From Spartobacteria bacterium (GTDB lineage: Bacteria > Verrucomicrobiota > Verrucomicrobiia > Chthoniobacterales > Chthoniobacteraceae), in contig JANXZI010000367.1 of the NCBI GenBank assembly GCA_025355595.1, positions 1-5,259 of the forward strand: a stretch of 5,259 bases of DNA, given 5' to 3'. This document shows positions 1-4,593 of this stretch, in pieces. Position 1 is the first letter of the stretch. The number at the start of each line of letters is the position of its first letter. The position numbers and the translations under genes are program-made. The notes under the pieces are model-generated. The model saw nothing but the letters and a program-made list of their open reading frames with translations, was not told the origin of the DNA and searched no databases.

Positions 1-231
1 GGCGACAAGACGGGCTGCGTCGTCGGTGCGCTCACCGTGCGCGATGCGGACGAACTCATGCTGATCACGAACAAGGGCCAGATGGTGCGCACGCGCGTGA
101 AGGAAATCCGCGAGACCGGACGAAACACGATGGGCGTGAAACTCATGGACCTGAAAGGCGCGGAGAAGCTGCAAGGCATCGCGCCGGTTGTGGCGAATGA
201 GGATGAAGATGGCGACGCAACGGCGGAGTAA
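1..231 (+). CDS. gyrA: DNA gyrase subunit A, C-terminal end (partial)
   Basis: This is the 3' end of a gene that enters from the left edge; 76 residues and a TAA stop are visible. DNA gyrase is the cytoplasmic A2B2 type II topoisomerase that introduces negative supercoils. The visible part belongs to the C-terminal beta-pinwheel domain that wraps DNA. A blade repeat is seen, with 'ELMLITNKGQMVRT' at visible residues 18-31 and 'GRNTMGVKLMDL' at 40-51, matching the GRNTxGV pattern of GyrA blades. It ends in an acidic tail (NEDEDGDATAE, 66-76), as is common for GyrA. The catalytic tyrosine and the GyrA box lie upstream, outside the window. A ParC-type topoisomerase IV subunit shares this fold and cannot be fully excluded, but the blade sequence and acidic tail favour GyrA. 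No gene follows on the same strand within 130 bases, so this looks like the end of its transcription unit. Confidence 0.93.
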   Translation, partial: GDKTGCVVGALTVRDADELMLITNKGQMVRTRVKEIRETGRNTMGVKLMDLKGAEKLQGIAPVVANEDEDGDATAE

Positions 232-241
232 TTTCTAGCCA

Positions 242-287
242 CGCTCAGGCCGGCGATTTCCGATTCACAGCCCATGCCGGTTGAGTG
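242..287 (+). other. weak hairpin downstream of gyrA
   Basis: Positions 242-247 and 249-254 can pair with 282-287 and 276-281, giving about 12 pairs with two G-U wobbles, one bulge (248) and a 21-base loop. The strongest part is CCGGC (250-254) with GCCGG (276-280). It lies just after the gyrA stop, where a transcript end is expected, but no T-run follows. It could be a 3'-end stabilising hairpin or chance pairing in GC-rich DNA. The rest of the 232-365 gap shows nothing else I can support. Confidence 0.22.
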
Positions 288-354
288 GTCATCGGGACCA
301 GCATTCCATGTTTCTCTCGCGAAACTCGAATTGGAGATTCCTCGCTCGGTGGGC

Positions 355-358
355 GGAG
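355..358 (+). promoter_or_regulatory. Shine-Dalgarno site for the 81-residue protein
   Basis: GGAG lies seven bases before the ATG at 366. It supports that ATG as the start over the in-frame GTG at 285, which would add 27 residues of unlike composition. It is the only convincing ribosome binding site found before any gene start in the window. Confidence 0.4.
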
Positions 359-365
359 CCCCGCT

Positions 366-611
366 ATGCTTCGTGCCGTGAAATTCGATCTCAAATTCGA
401 CATCATCGAGGCTCTCCGGGAGACACTGCACACCGTGCCTTCTCACCCGTTCATCGTCCGGTTGCATTCGGGAGAGAAACTCAGCGTGAAATATTCTGAT
501 TTCCTAACGGTCACCCGTTCAAACCCCATTATTTTCGACGCGGGAAAAGGAATGCGGATTCTCAATCCCGCGCTGATCTCGTCGGTGGATATGCGGAACG
601 GACGCGGGTAA
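366..611 (+). CDS. small uncharacterised protein (81 aa)
   Basis: I cannot assign a function. The 81-residue protein starts with a charged, probably helical segment (residues 5-22), followed by a beta-rich core. The core includes 'HPFIVRLHSGEKLSVKYSDF' (27-46), 'IIFDAG' (55-60) and 'MRILNPALISSVD' (63-75). The pattern PF-x-V-x-L-x-[SD]-G-x-x-L-x-V-x-x-x-D-F followed by a hydrophobic strand and a final 'I-S-S-V' strand is one I recognise from short uncharacterised proteins of planctomycetes and verrucomicrobia. The strand order loosely recalls Sm-like small beta-barrels, but that is only a guess. There is no signal peptide or membrane segment, so it is probably cytoplasmic. The ATG at 366 is chosen because GGAG lies seven bases upstream; a GTG at 378 is a possible later start. 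Its last 50 bases overlap the end of tatD on the other strand. Coherent hydrophobic patterning and the ribosome site argue that it is real. Confidence 0.72.
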   Translation: MLRAVKFDLKFDIIEALRETLHTVPSHPFIVRLHSGEKLSVKYSDFLTVTRSNPIIFDAGKGMRILNPALISSVDMRNGRG

Positions 612-1377
612 AAAAGCGCTCGACGGTGGCTTCGGTCGCGGCGGCGAGTTCTTTGAGGGGGATGCCACGCAGTGCGGCGATGTGCTCGGCGATGTGCCGG
701 ACGAATGCGGGCTCGCATCTTTTGCCGCGATGGGGGACGGGGGCGAGGAATGGGCAGTCGGTCTCGACCATGAATGAGTCGAGTGGAACGCCCGCGGCGC
801 TCGCCTGCGCGCCGGGCGCATTTTTGAAAGTGACGAGGCCGGTGAAGCTGATGAGGTGGCCGAGCGCGAGGACTTCGCGAGCGTGTTCGGGCGACTTGCC
901 GAAGCAGTGGAAGACGGCGCGCACGCGCCCGGTGTATTCGCGGAGGATGGCGAGCGTGTCGTCCCACGCGGCGCGCTCGTGGATGATGACAGGCAGTTTG
1001 AGATCCAGGGCGAGATCGAGCTGCGCGCGGAATGCGGCGGCCTGTGCGGCGCGCGATGCGGTGTCGTCATTTGCGAGGCGGAAGTAGTCGAGGCCGGTCT
1101 CGCCGATGGCGGCGATGCGCGGGCTGCCCGTGGCGATTTCGCGGAGCGTCGGGAGAAAGTCAGGCTCCTCGTCGGGGACATGATTCGGGTGGACTCCGGC
1201 GACAGCCCAGACTTGCGGCCATTTTTCCGCGAGGGCAATAGCGCCACGGCTGCTCTCGATGCCGGTGCCGATCGTGAGGATTCGAGTGACGCCTGCTTCT
1301 GCGGCACGTTCGAGGATTGCGGGCACGTCGTCGCGGAATTCGGGGAAGTCGAGGTGGGCGTGAGTGTCAGTGAGCAC
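562..1377 (-). CDS. tatD: TatD-family metal-dependent hydrolase (putative DNase)
   Basis: The 271-residue protein has the usual length and the full set of metal ligands of the TatD/YcfH/YjjV family, a TIM-barrel branch of the amidohydrolase superfamily. Visible are the HxH pair in DTHAHLD (His6, His8), Glu93 in GETGLDY, His133 in IIHER, His157 in VFHCFG and Asp207 in ETDCPFLAP. Family members are cytoplasmic nucleases studied as Mg-dependent 3'-5' exonucleases in DNA repair, though many homologues have no assigned substrate. Whether this one corresponds to TatD, YcfH or YjjV cannot be settled here; ETDCPFLAPVPHRGKR is typical of the YcfH/general TatD group. The start is a GTG at 1377, the only usual start codon before an in-frame stop at 1435-1437. 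No Shine-Dalgarno precedes it. It follows fabH on the same strand after 209 noncoding bases, so it may be read from the fabH transcript or from its own promoter. Its C-terminal tail overlaps the small gene at 366-611. Confidence 0.93.
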   Translation of the reverse strand: MLTDTHAHLDFPEFRDDVPAILERAAEAGVTRILTIGTGIESSRGAIALAEKWPQVWAVAGVHPNHVPDEEPDFLPTLREIATGSPRIAAIGETGLDYFRLANDDTASRAAQAAAFRAQLDLALDLKLPVIIHERAAWDDTLAILREYTGRVRAVFHCFGKSPEHAREVLALGHLISFTGLVTFKNAPGAQASAAGVPLDSFMVETDCPFLAPVPHRGKRCEPAFVRHIAEHIAALRGIPLKELAAATEATVERFFTRVRSAYPPTRSARD

Positions 1378-1415
1378 GGCGGTGCGAAGGGTTGGAGAGA
1401 GGCGCGGGTGGATTA

Positions 1416-1538
1416 TGAATTCCGAATTCCGAGTTCAGCTCCGCGCAGCAGCTATGGAGTGCTACGGCGCGTGTTCGAGTTCGAAACGCGCCTGCGGCGG
1501 GCTGAACTCGGAACTCGGAACTTAGAACTTGGAAATCT
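1416..1538. repeat. heptad-armed inverted repeat (REP/MITE-like element)
   Basis: An imperfect inverted repeat pairs 1417-1439 with 1501-1523 (20 of 23 positions; 1422-1439 against 1501-1518 is 17 of 18), with about 61 bases between the arms. The arms are tandem heptads. The right arm holds GAACTCG twice, then GAACTTA and GAACTTG (1504-1531), and a decayed fifth copy at 1532. The left arm holds the complementary YGARTTC unit three times (1416-1436). A second hairpin sits inside (1466-1492), GGCGCGTGTTCGA against TCGAAACGCGCC with one bulged G. It fills most of the tatD-fabH gap and encodes nothing visible. A dispersed palindromic element is the likely identity, but copy number cannot be judged from one copy. 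A CATAAT sequence (minus strand, 1412-1417) at the edge of the left arm resembles a -10 box for tatD, but I see no matching -35. Confidence 0.7.
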
Positions 1539-1565
1539 GCTGCACGATGGAATCCGATTTGCGCA

Positions 1566-1586
1566 GGCCCTTTCGACGAAAGCGCC
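1566..1586 (-). other. hairpin directly after the fabH stop
   Basis: A near-perfect 21-base palindrome (GGC-C-CTTTCG-A-CGAAAG-C-GCC on the plus strand, one C-C mismatch) abuts the fabH stop codon. In the direction of transcription no T-run follows, so it does not look like a complete intrinsic terminator. It could slow RNA degradation from the 3' end or reduce read-through toward tatD. Confidence 0.33.
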
Positions 1587-2609
1587 TCACCACTGGATGA
1601 CCGAACTCGCCCATGTGAGGCCGCCGCCGAAGACGACGAGCAGGACGTAGTCGCCGACTTTCATCCGGCCGGTGCGATTCGCCTCGTCGAGGGCGATGGC
1701 GACTGCGGCGGCGCTGGTGTTGCCGAAGCGGTCGAGGTTTACCATGAAGCGGTCGATTGGGAGTTCGAGGCGCTCGGCGACGGCACTGATAATACGGAGA
1801 TTGGCTTGGTGCGGGATGATGCAGGCGAGGTCGGATGGTTCGAGACCGGCGTCATCGAGAACCTGGCGGGCGCTGTCCACCATGGCATTGACGGCGTGCT
1901 TGAATGTCTCGGCGCCCTTCATGTGGATGGTGGCGAGATTTTGGTCGGCATTCAGCGCGGTGATTGGGATGGCGCAGCCGCCGCCGGGGACTTGGAGAAG
2001 GTCCGCGAGTTCGCCGTTGCTGCCAAGCCGCGTGGTGATGACGCCGTGGCCATGCGCGCGGTGCCGGAGGATAGCGGCACCCGCGCCGTCGCCGAAGAGC
2101 ACGCAGGTGTTTCGGTCTTTCCAATCCACGATGCTGGAGAGTTTGTCCGCTCCGATGACGAGGATCGTATTGAAGGTCTGGCAGGTGATGAATTGCTGCG
2201 CGATCTCGATGGCGTAGAGGAAGCCGGAGCAGGCGGCGCTGATGTCGAAGCAGGCGGCCTTTTTCGCGCCGATCTTCGTCTGCACGATGCATGCGGTGCT
2301 CGGCATGAACATGTCGGACGTAATGCTCGCGACGATGATGAGATCGATCTCCTCGGCGCGGATGCCCGCATTTTCGATCGCGGCCTTCGCGGCGTTGGCG
2401 GCGAGGTCGCTGGTGAATTCACCGTCGGCGGCGATGCGGCGCTCCCGGATTCCCGTGCGCGAGGTGATCCACTCGTCGGAGGTCTCGACCATCTTTTCCA
2501 ACTCAGCATTCGTGAGCACCCTCGACGGGAGGTAGCTGCCCGTGCCGATGATGGAGACGGTGCGCCTAGGCAGGTGCGTGCGCGTGCGGGGCTGCAGTGG
2601 TGGAGTCAT
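1587..2609 (-). CDS. fabH: 3-oxoacyl-[ACP] synthase III (KAS III)
   Basis: FabH condenses an acyl-CoA primer, usually acetyl-CoA, with malonyl-ACP. This is the first chain-building step of type II fatty acid synthesis in the cytoplasm. The 340-residue protein has the thiolase fold and the complete KAS III catalytic triad: Cys127 in DISAACSGF, His267 in IIPHQAN and Asn297 in FGNTSAA. Other family marks are IIGTGSYLPSRVLTN (20-34), SDEWITSRTGIRERR (44-58) and LFGDGAGAA (171-179). Homology to E. coli FabH starts near residue 18, so about 15 residues are an N-terminal extension. Those residues are exactly the part encoded inside the end of plsX. ATG at 2609 is the only ATG, GTG or TTG start available before the core; rare CTG codons lie closer. 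There is no clear Shine-Dalgarno, and the 44-base overlap suggests translation coupled to plsX. The chain-length preference of the primer cannot be read from the sequence. Confidence 0.97.
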   Translation of the reverse strand: MTPPLQPRTRTHLPRRTVSIIGTGSYLPSRVLTNAELEKMVETSDEWITSRTGIRERRIAADGEFTSDLAANAAKAAIENAGIRAEEIDLIIVASITSDMFMPSTACIVQTKIGAKKAACFDISAACSGFLYAIEIAQQFITCQTFNTILVIGADKLSSIVDWKDRNTCVLFGDGAGAAILRHRAHGHGVITTRLGSNGELADLLQVPGGGCAIPITALNADQNLATIHMKGAETFKHAVNAMVDSARQVLDDAGLEPSDLACIIPHQANLRIISAVAERLELPIDRFMVNLDRFGNTSAAAVAIALDEANRTGRMKVGDYVLLVVFGGGLTWASSVIQW

Positions 2610-3609
2610 GGTGAATCTTGATGGCCTCGACGATGTGGGGATTTACCTCGTGGCGGATGCTCTCGCAGGCCATGCGGAGGGCGTTCAAAATCGCGATGGC
2701 GGATGCGCCACCGTGGGAAATGATGGTGATGCCGTTCAGGCCGAGCAGCGGCATGCCGCCGTATTCGTCGGCGTTCGTTTTCTTGTGGACGCGCTTGAAG
2801 GCGGGCTTCGCGAGCAGGCCGCCGATCTTCGTGCGGAAGCCGGCTTTGATCTCGCGTTTCACCATGTCGAAGATCGCGTGCGAGAGCGCCTCGGCGGATT
2901 TGAGGATGATGTTGCCGGTGAAGCCGTCGGTGACGACGACGTCTGGCGGATCGTGCCAGATGTCGTGACCCTCGACGTTGCCGCGAAAATTGAGCTGCGC
3001 ACCGGCTTTGCGGATCATTGCGTAGCTTTCCTTGCAGAGTGCGTTGCCCTTTTCCTCCTCGGTGCCGTTGGACATGAGGCCGACTTCGGGGTTCTCGCGG
3101 CCGAGCACGTGGCGCGCATAGGCTGCGCCCATGAGCGCATTTTGCATGAGGTGCGAGGGCTGCGCATCGGGATTTGCGCCGGCATCAATGAGCACCCAGT
3201 GCTTCCCGAGCGATGGCATGATGGTCGCGATTGCGGGACGCTCGACACCCGGGAGTGTGCGCAATTTGATCAGCGAGGCGGTGACTGCCGCGCCTGTGTG
3301 GCCGGCGCTCACGACGGCCTGCGCCTTGCCTTCCTTCACGAGATCCACGGCGCGTGAGATGGAGCTGTCCTTCTTTTTCCGGACGGCATCGAGGCCGCTG
3401 TCGGACATGTCCACGACCTGCGTGGTGTGGACGATTTCGATGCGTGCGTCATGGCACGCGTGCTTCTTCAGTTCGGCTTCGACACGCGGTGTGTCGCCGG
3501 CGAGGAAGAGGCGCGAGATGTGCGGGTAGGCGCGCAGTGCGAGCACCGCGCCATGTACGATATTCTCCGGGGCGTGGTCGCCGCCCATGGCGTCGAGCGC
3601 GATTTTCAT
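2566..3609 (-). CDS. plsX: phosphate acyltransferase PlsX
   Basis: PlsX transfers the acyl chain from acyl-ACP to inorganic phosphate. The acyl-phosphate product is used by PlsY, the first acyltransferase of phospholipid synthesis. It is a soluble enzyme that works at the inner face of the membrane. The 347-residue protein has normal length and the family motifs: LDAMGGDHAPENIV (5-18), VRKKKDSS (76-83), SAGHTGA (101-107), LIDAGAN (140-146), SNGTEEEKG (180-188), TDGFTGN (227-233) and EYGGMPLLGL (282-291). The start is ATG at 3609, because MKIALDAMGGD is the usual PlsX N-terminus. The same frame stays open for 143 codons further upstream, through rpmF, but that part has no PlsX similarity. It ends in a His/Ala/Pro-rich tail (THE last eleven residues TTAAPHAHAPA) whose coding bases also encode the start of FabH. 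A terminator-like hairpin lies between rpmF and this gene, and there is no clear Shine-Dalgarno. Confidence 0.97.
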   Translation of the reverse strand: MKIALDAMGGDHAPENIVHGAVLALRAYPHISRLFLAGDTPRVEAELKKHACHDARIEIVHTTQVVDMSDSGLDAVRKKKDSSISRAVDLVKEGKAQAVVSAGHTGAAVTASLIKLRTLPGVERPAIATIMPSLGKHWVLIDAGANPDAQPSHLMQNALMGAAYARHVLGRENPEVGLMSNGTEEEKGNALCKESYAMIRKAGAQLNFRGNVEGHDIWHDPPDVVVTDGFTGNIILKSAEALSHAIFDMVKREIKAGFRTKIGGLLAKPAFKRVHKKTNADEYGGMPLLGLNGITIISHGGASAIAILNALRMACESIRHEVNPHIVEAIKIHHDSTTAAPHAHAPA

Positions 3610-3660
3610 TCGGTCAGCATCGGTGCATGATCCGATATGGCGATGGGGTGACGGGCAAGG

Positions 3661-3704
3661 GAAAAAGCAATTCAGCCGCCGCGCATGTGAGCGGGGCGGC
3701 TGAA
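3661..3704 (-). terminator. intrinsic terminator or attenuator between rpmF and plsX
   Basis: A perfect 10-bp stem pairs TTCAGCCGCC (3671-3680) with GGCGGCTGAA (3695-3704), with a 14-base loop. Read on the minus strand, the direction of transcription, the stem is followed by TTGCTTTTTC (3661-3670), a T-rich tail typical of a Rho-independent terminator. It begins 20 bases after the rpmF stop and ends about 50 bases before plsX. In the plus direction only A bases follow the stem, so it should work only for rpmF-direction transcripts. Partial termination here would give more L32 mRNA than plsX-fabH mRNA. Confidence 0.72.
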
Positions 3705-3724
3705 AAAATGCTGAACCTCGGGGT

Positions 3725-3907
3725 TTACGCCCCTGCGATGGTGAGGACCTGGCGTCCGGCGTAGTAGCCGCAGGCCGGGCACGCGCGGTGCGAACGGATG
3801 GTGCTGCCGCACTGGCCGCACTTGTTGAGCAGCGGCGCATGCCAGCGGAGTGATGCCTTGTGCGTGCGAAGACGCATCTTTGATTTTCTACGTTTTGGGA
3901 CTCCCAT
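3725..3907 (-). CDS. rpmF: 50S ribosomal protein L32 (bL32)
   Basis: bL32 is a small basic protein of the large ribosomal subunit. The 60-residue product has the standard length and start, MGVPKRRKSK, followed by a strongly basic N-terminal half. A zinc ribbon follows with paired cysteines: Cys30 and Cys33 in CGQC, and Cys43 and Cys46 in CPAC. This makes it the zinc-binding (C+) form rather than a cysteine-free paralogue. The ATG at 3907 gives the canonical N-terminus; the frame is open further upstream into yceD but that part is not L32-like. It starts 13 bases after the yceD stop, with no Shine-Dalgarno in that gap (CCACCAACAAATC), so it probably depends on coupling to yceD or on unstructured-leader initiation. 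A strong hairpin with a T-rich tail follows the gene. Confidence 0.97.
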   Translation of the reverse strand: MGVPKRRKSKMRLRTHKASLRWHAPLLNKCGQCGSTIRSHRACPACGYYAGRQVLTIAGA

Positions 3908-3920
3908 GATTTGTTGGTGG

Positions 3921-4370
3921 TTAAAGTTTGAGTTGGTCGAGGCCCTTCCAGACATCGCGAGGGTCGTCGAGTGGTTCGGCTTCGCTGGGTGCGTCGCGGA
4001 ACTGGGCTTTGCAGACCTTTTCGCCATCCCAATCGCAATGCGGGTGGGCCGGAAGGGTGAGGAGGATGTCCTCCCTCATGTGCTCTGTCAAGTCCACCAT
4101 CTCACGACCTTCGAGTTCCACCTGGCAGGCGAAATCGTCCACATTCAGCGTGCGTGCGAATTTTTCCAGACAGCGCACGCATTCGCATTCGATCGGGACC
4201 ACGAGTGTGCCGGTGGCGAAAAGTCCGCCATCGCTCACACCGACATCGAGCGAATACTCGATCGGCCCGGTCGCGCGGGCACGGGCGCTGTCGAGTTCGA
4301 GGATTTCGCTCGGCTCGTCGCCCTCGAGGTGCAGCCCGTCTTCGGGAATCTGTAAGACATGAACCTTCAT
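3921..4370 (-). CDS. yceD: DUF177 protein YceD (23S rRNA accumulation protein)
   Basis: YceD proteins (DUF177) are needed for normal 23S rRNA accumulation in bacteria and plastids and are nearly always encoded just before rpmF, as here. The 149-residue product has the family layout. It contains a beta-rich N-terminal half, the central cysteine cluster ECECVRCLEKF (Cys62, Cys64, Cys67), an acidic segment EHMREDILLTLPAHPHC (96-112), a further cysteine at 120, and the closing DPRDVWKGLDQL (136-147). Cysteines 62-67 together with 112 and 120 could bind a metal, which is an inference. ATG at 4370 is chosen over the in-frame upstream start near 4478, because MKVHVLQIPEDG looks like the true beginning and the promoter candidate lies between the two. 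No Shine-Dalgarno precedes it. It is the first gene of the yceD-rpmF-plsX-fabH cluster. Confidence 0.92.
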   Translation of the reverse strand: MKVHVLQIPEDGLHLEGDEPSEILELDSARARATGPIEYSLDVGVSDGGLFATGTLVVPIECECVRCLEKFARTLNVDDFACQVELEGREMVDLTEHMREDILLTLPAHPHCDWDGEKVCKAQFRDAPSEAEPLDDPRDVWKGLDQLKL

Positions 4371-4379
4371 TGTCGGCGC

Positions 4380-4408
4380 ATCGTAGCGGGGCGCGGGCGG
4401 AATGCAAA
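4380..4408 (-). promoter_or_regulatory. candidate sigma-70-type promoter for the yceD-rpmF-plsX-fabH cluster
   Basis: On the minus strand TTTGCA (4403-4408) and TACGAT (4380-4385) each match four of six bases of the -35 and -10 consensus and are separated by exactly 17 bases. The predicted transcription start is near 4373, only a few bases before the yceD ATG at 4370. The mRNA would thus be leaderless or nearly so, which fits the lack of a Shine-Dalgarno. It is a sequence match only. Confidence 0.42.
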
Positions 4409-4438
4409 TGGAGGCCGCTCCCGTGCGCTCTCGCCATG

Positions 4439-4467
4439 TCCGGTGAAACATCCACGGCTTCACCGGA
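4439..4467. promoter_or_regulatory. perfect 9-bp palindrome in the divergent intergenic region
   Basis: TCCGGTGAA (4439-4447) and TTCACCGGA (4459-4467) are perfect inverted repeats with an 11-base spacer. They lie about 70 bases upstream of the yceD start and about 125 bases upstream of the esterase start, and no T-run follows on either side. The layout fits an operator for a dimeric regulator better than a terminator, but a chance palindrome remains possible. In the rest of 4371-4593 I see only the yceD promoter candidate and a direct repeat GTGATTGGC (4549-4557 and 4564-4572). Confidence 0.33.
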
Positions 4468-4593
4468 GAGACTCTCAAGATGGTGGTGCGGAGTATTCAC
4501 AGATCGAGCAGTTCGATTTCTCCGAGCGCGCGCGGTCACCGTGCCGGCGTGATTGGCGCTTTTGTGATTGGCCGCGGCGCGCGCCTGCGTTCA

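Noticed and set aside
856..1650. A 264-codon plus-strand open frame opposite tatD that runs through the repeat element
   Set aside because: It is antisense to tatD, crosses the palindromic repeat and the end of fabH, and shows no family motif.
1806..2621. A 271-codon plus-strand open frame opposite fabH
   Set aside because: It lies fully antisense to a clear fabH and has a Gly/Asp/Ala-rich composition without motifs, as expected from the complement of a GC-rich gene.
2542..3357. A 271-codon plus-strand open frame opposite plsX
   Set aside because: Antisense shadow of plsX with no recognisable domain; stop-poor antisense frames are common in this base composition.
3610..3660. Possible separate promoter for plsX after the terminator
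   Set aside because: TTGCCC (3653-3658) has only a poor -10 (TCGGAT) at the right distance, and CATATC is at the wrong spacing, so I do not call a promoter.
2566..4038. A 490-codon open frame on the minus strand that contains plsX and runs on through rpmF into yceD
   Set aside because: Only the last 347 codons look like PlsX. The upstream 143 codons have Arg/Pro/Ser-rich shadow composition and overlap rpmF and the end of yceD, which are clear genes in other frames.
4371..4478. In-frame N-terminal extension of yceD from an upstream start
   Set aside because: The added 36 residues are not YceD-like, and the promoter candidate and the palindrome fall inside them.
4549..4572. Direct repeat GTGATTGGC, two copies 15 bases apart, before the esterase
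   Set aside because: Two short copies could arise by chance, and they sit in no recognisable promoter context.
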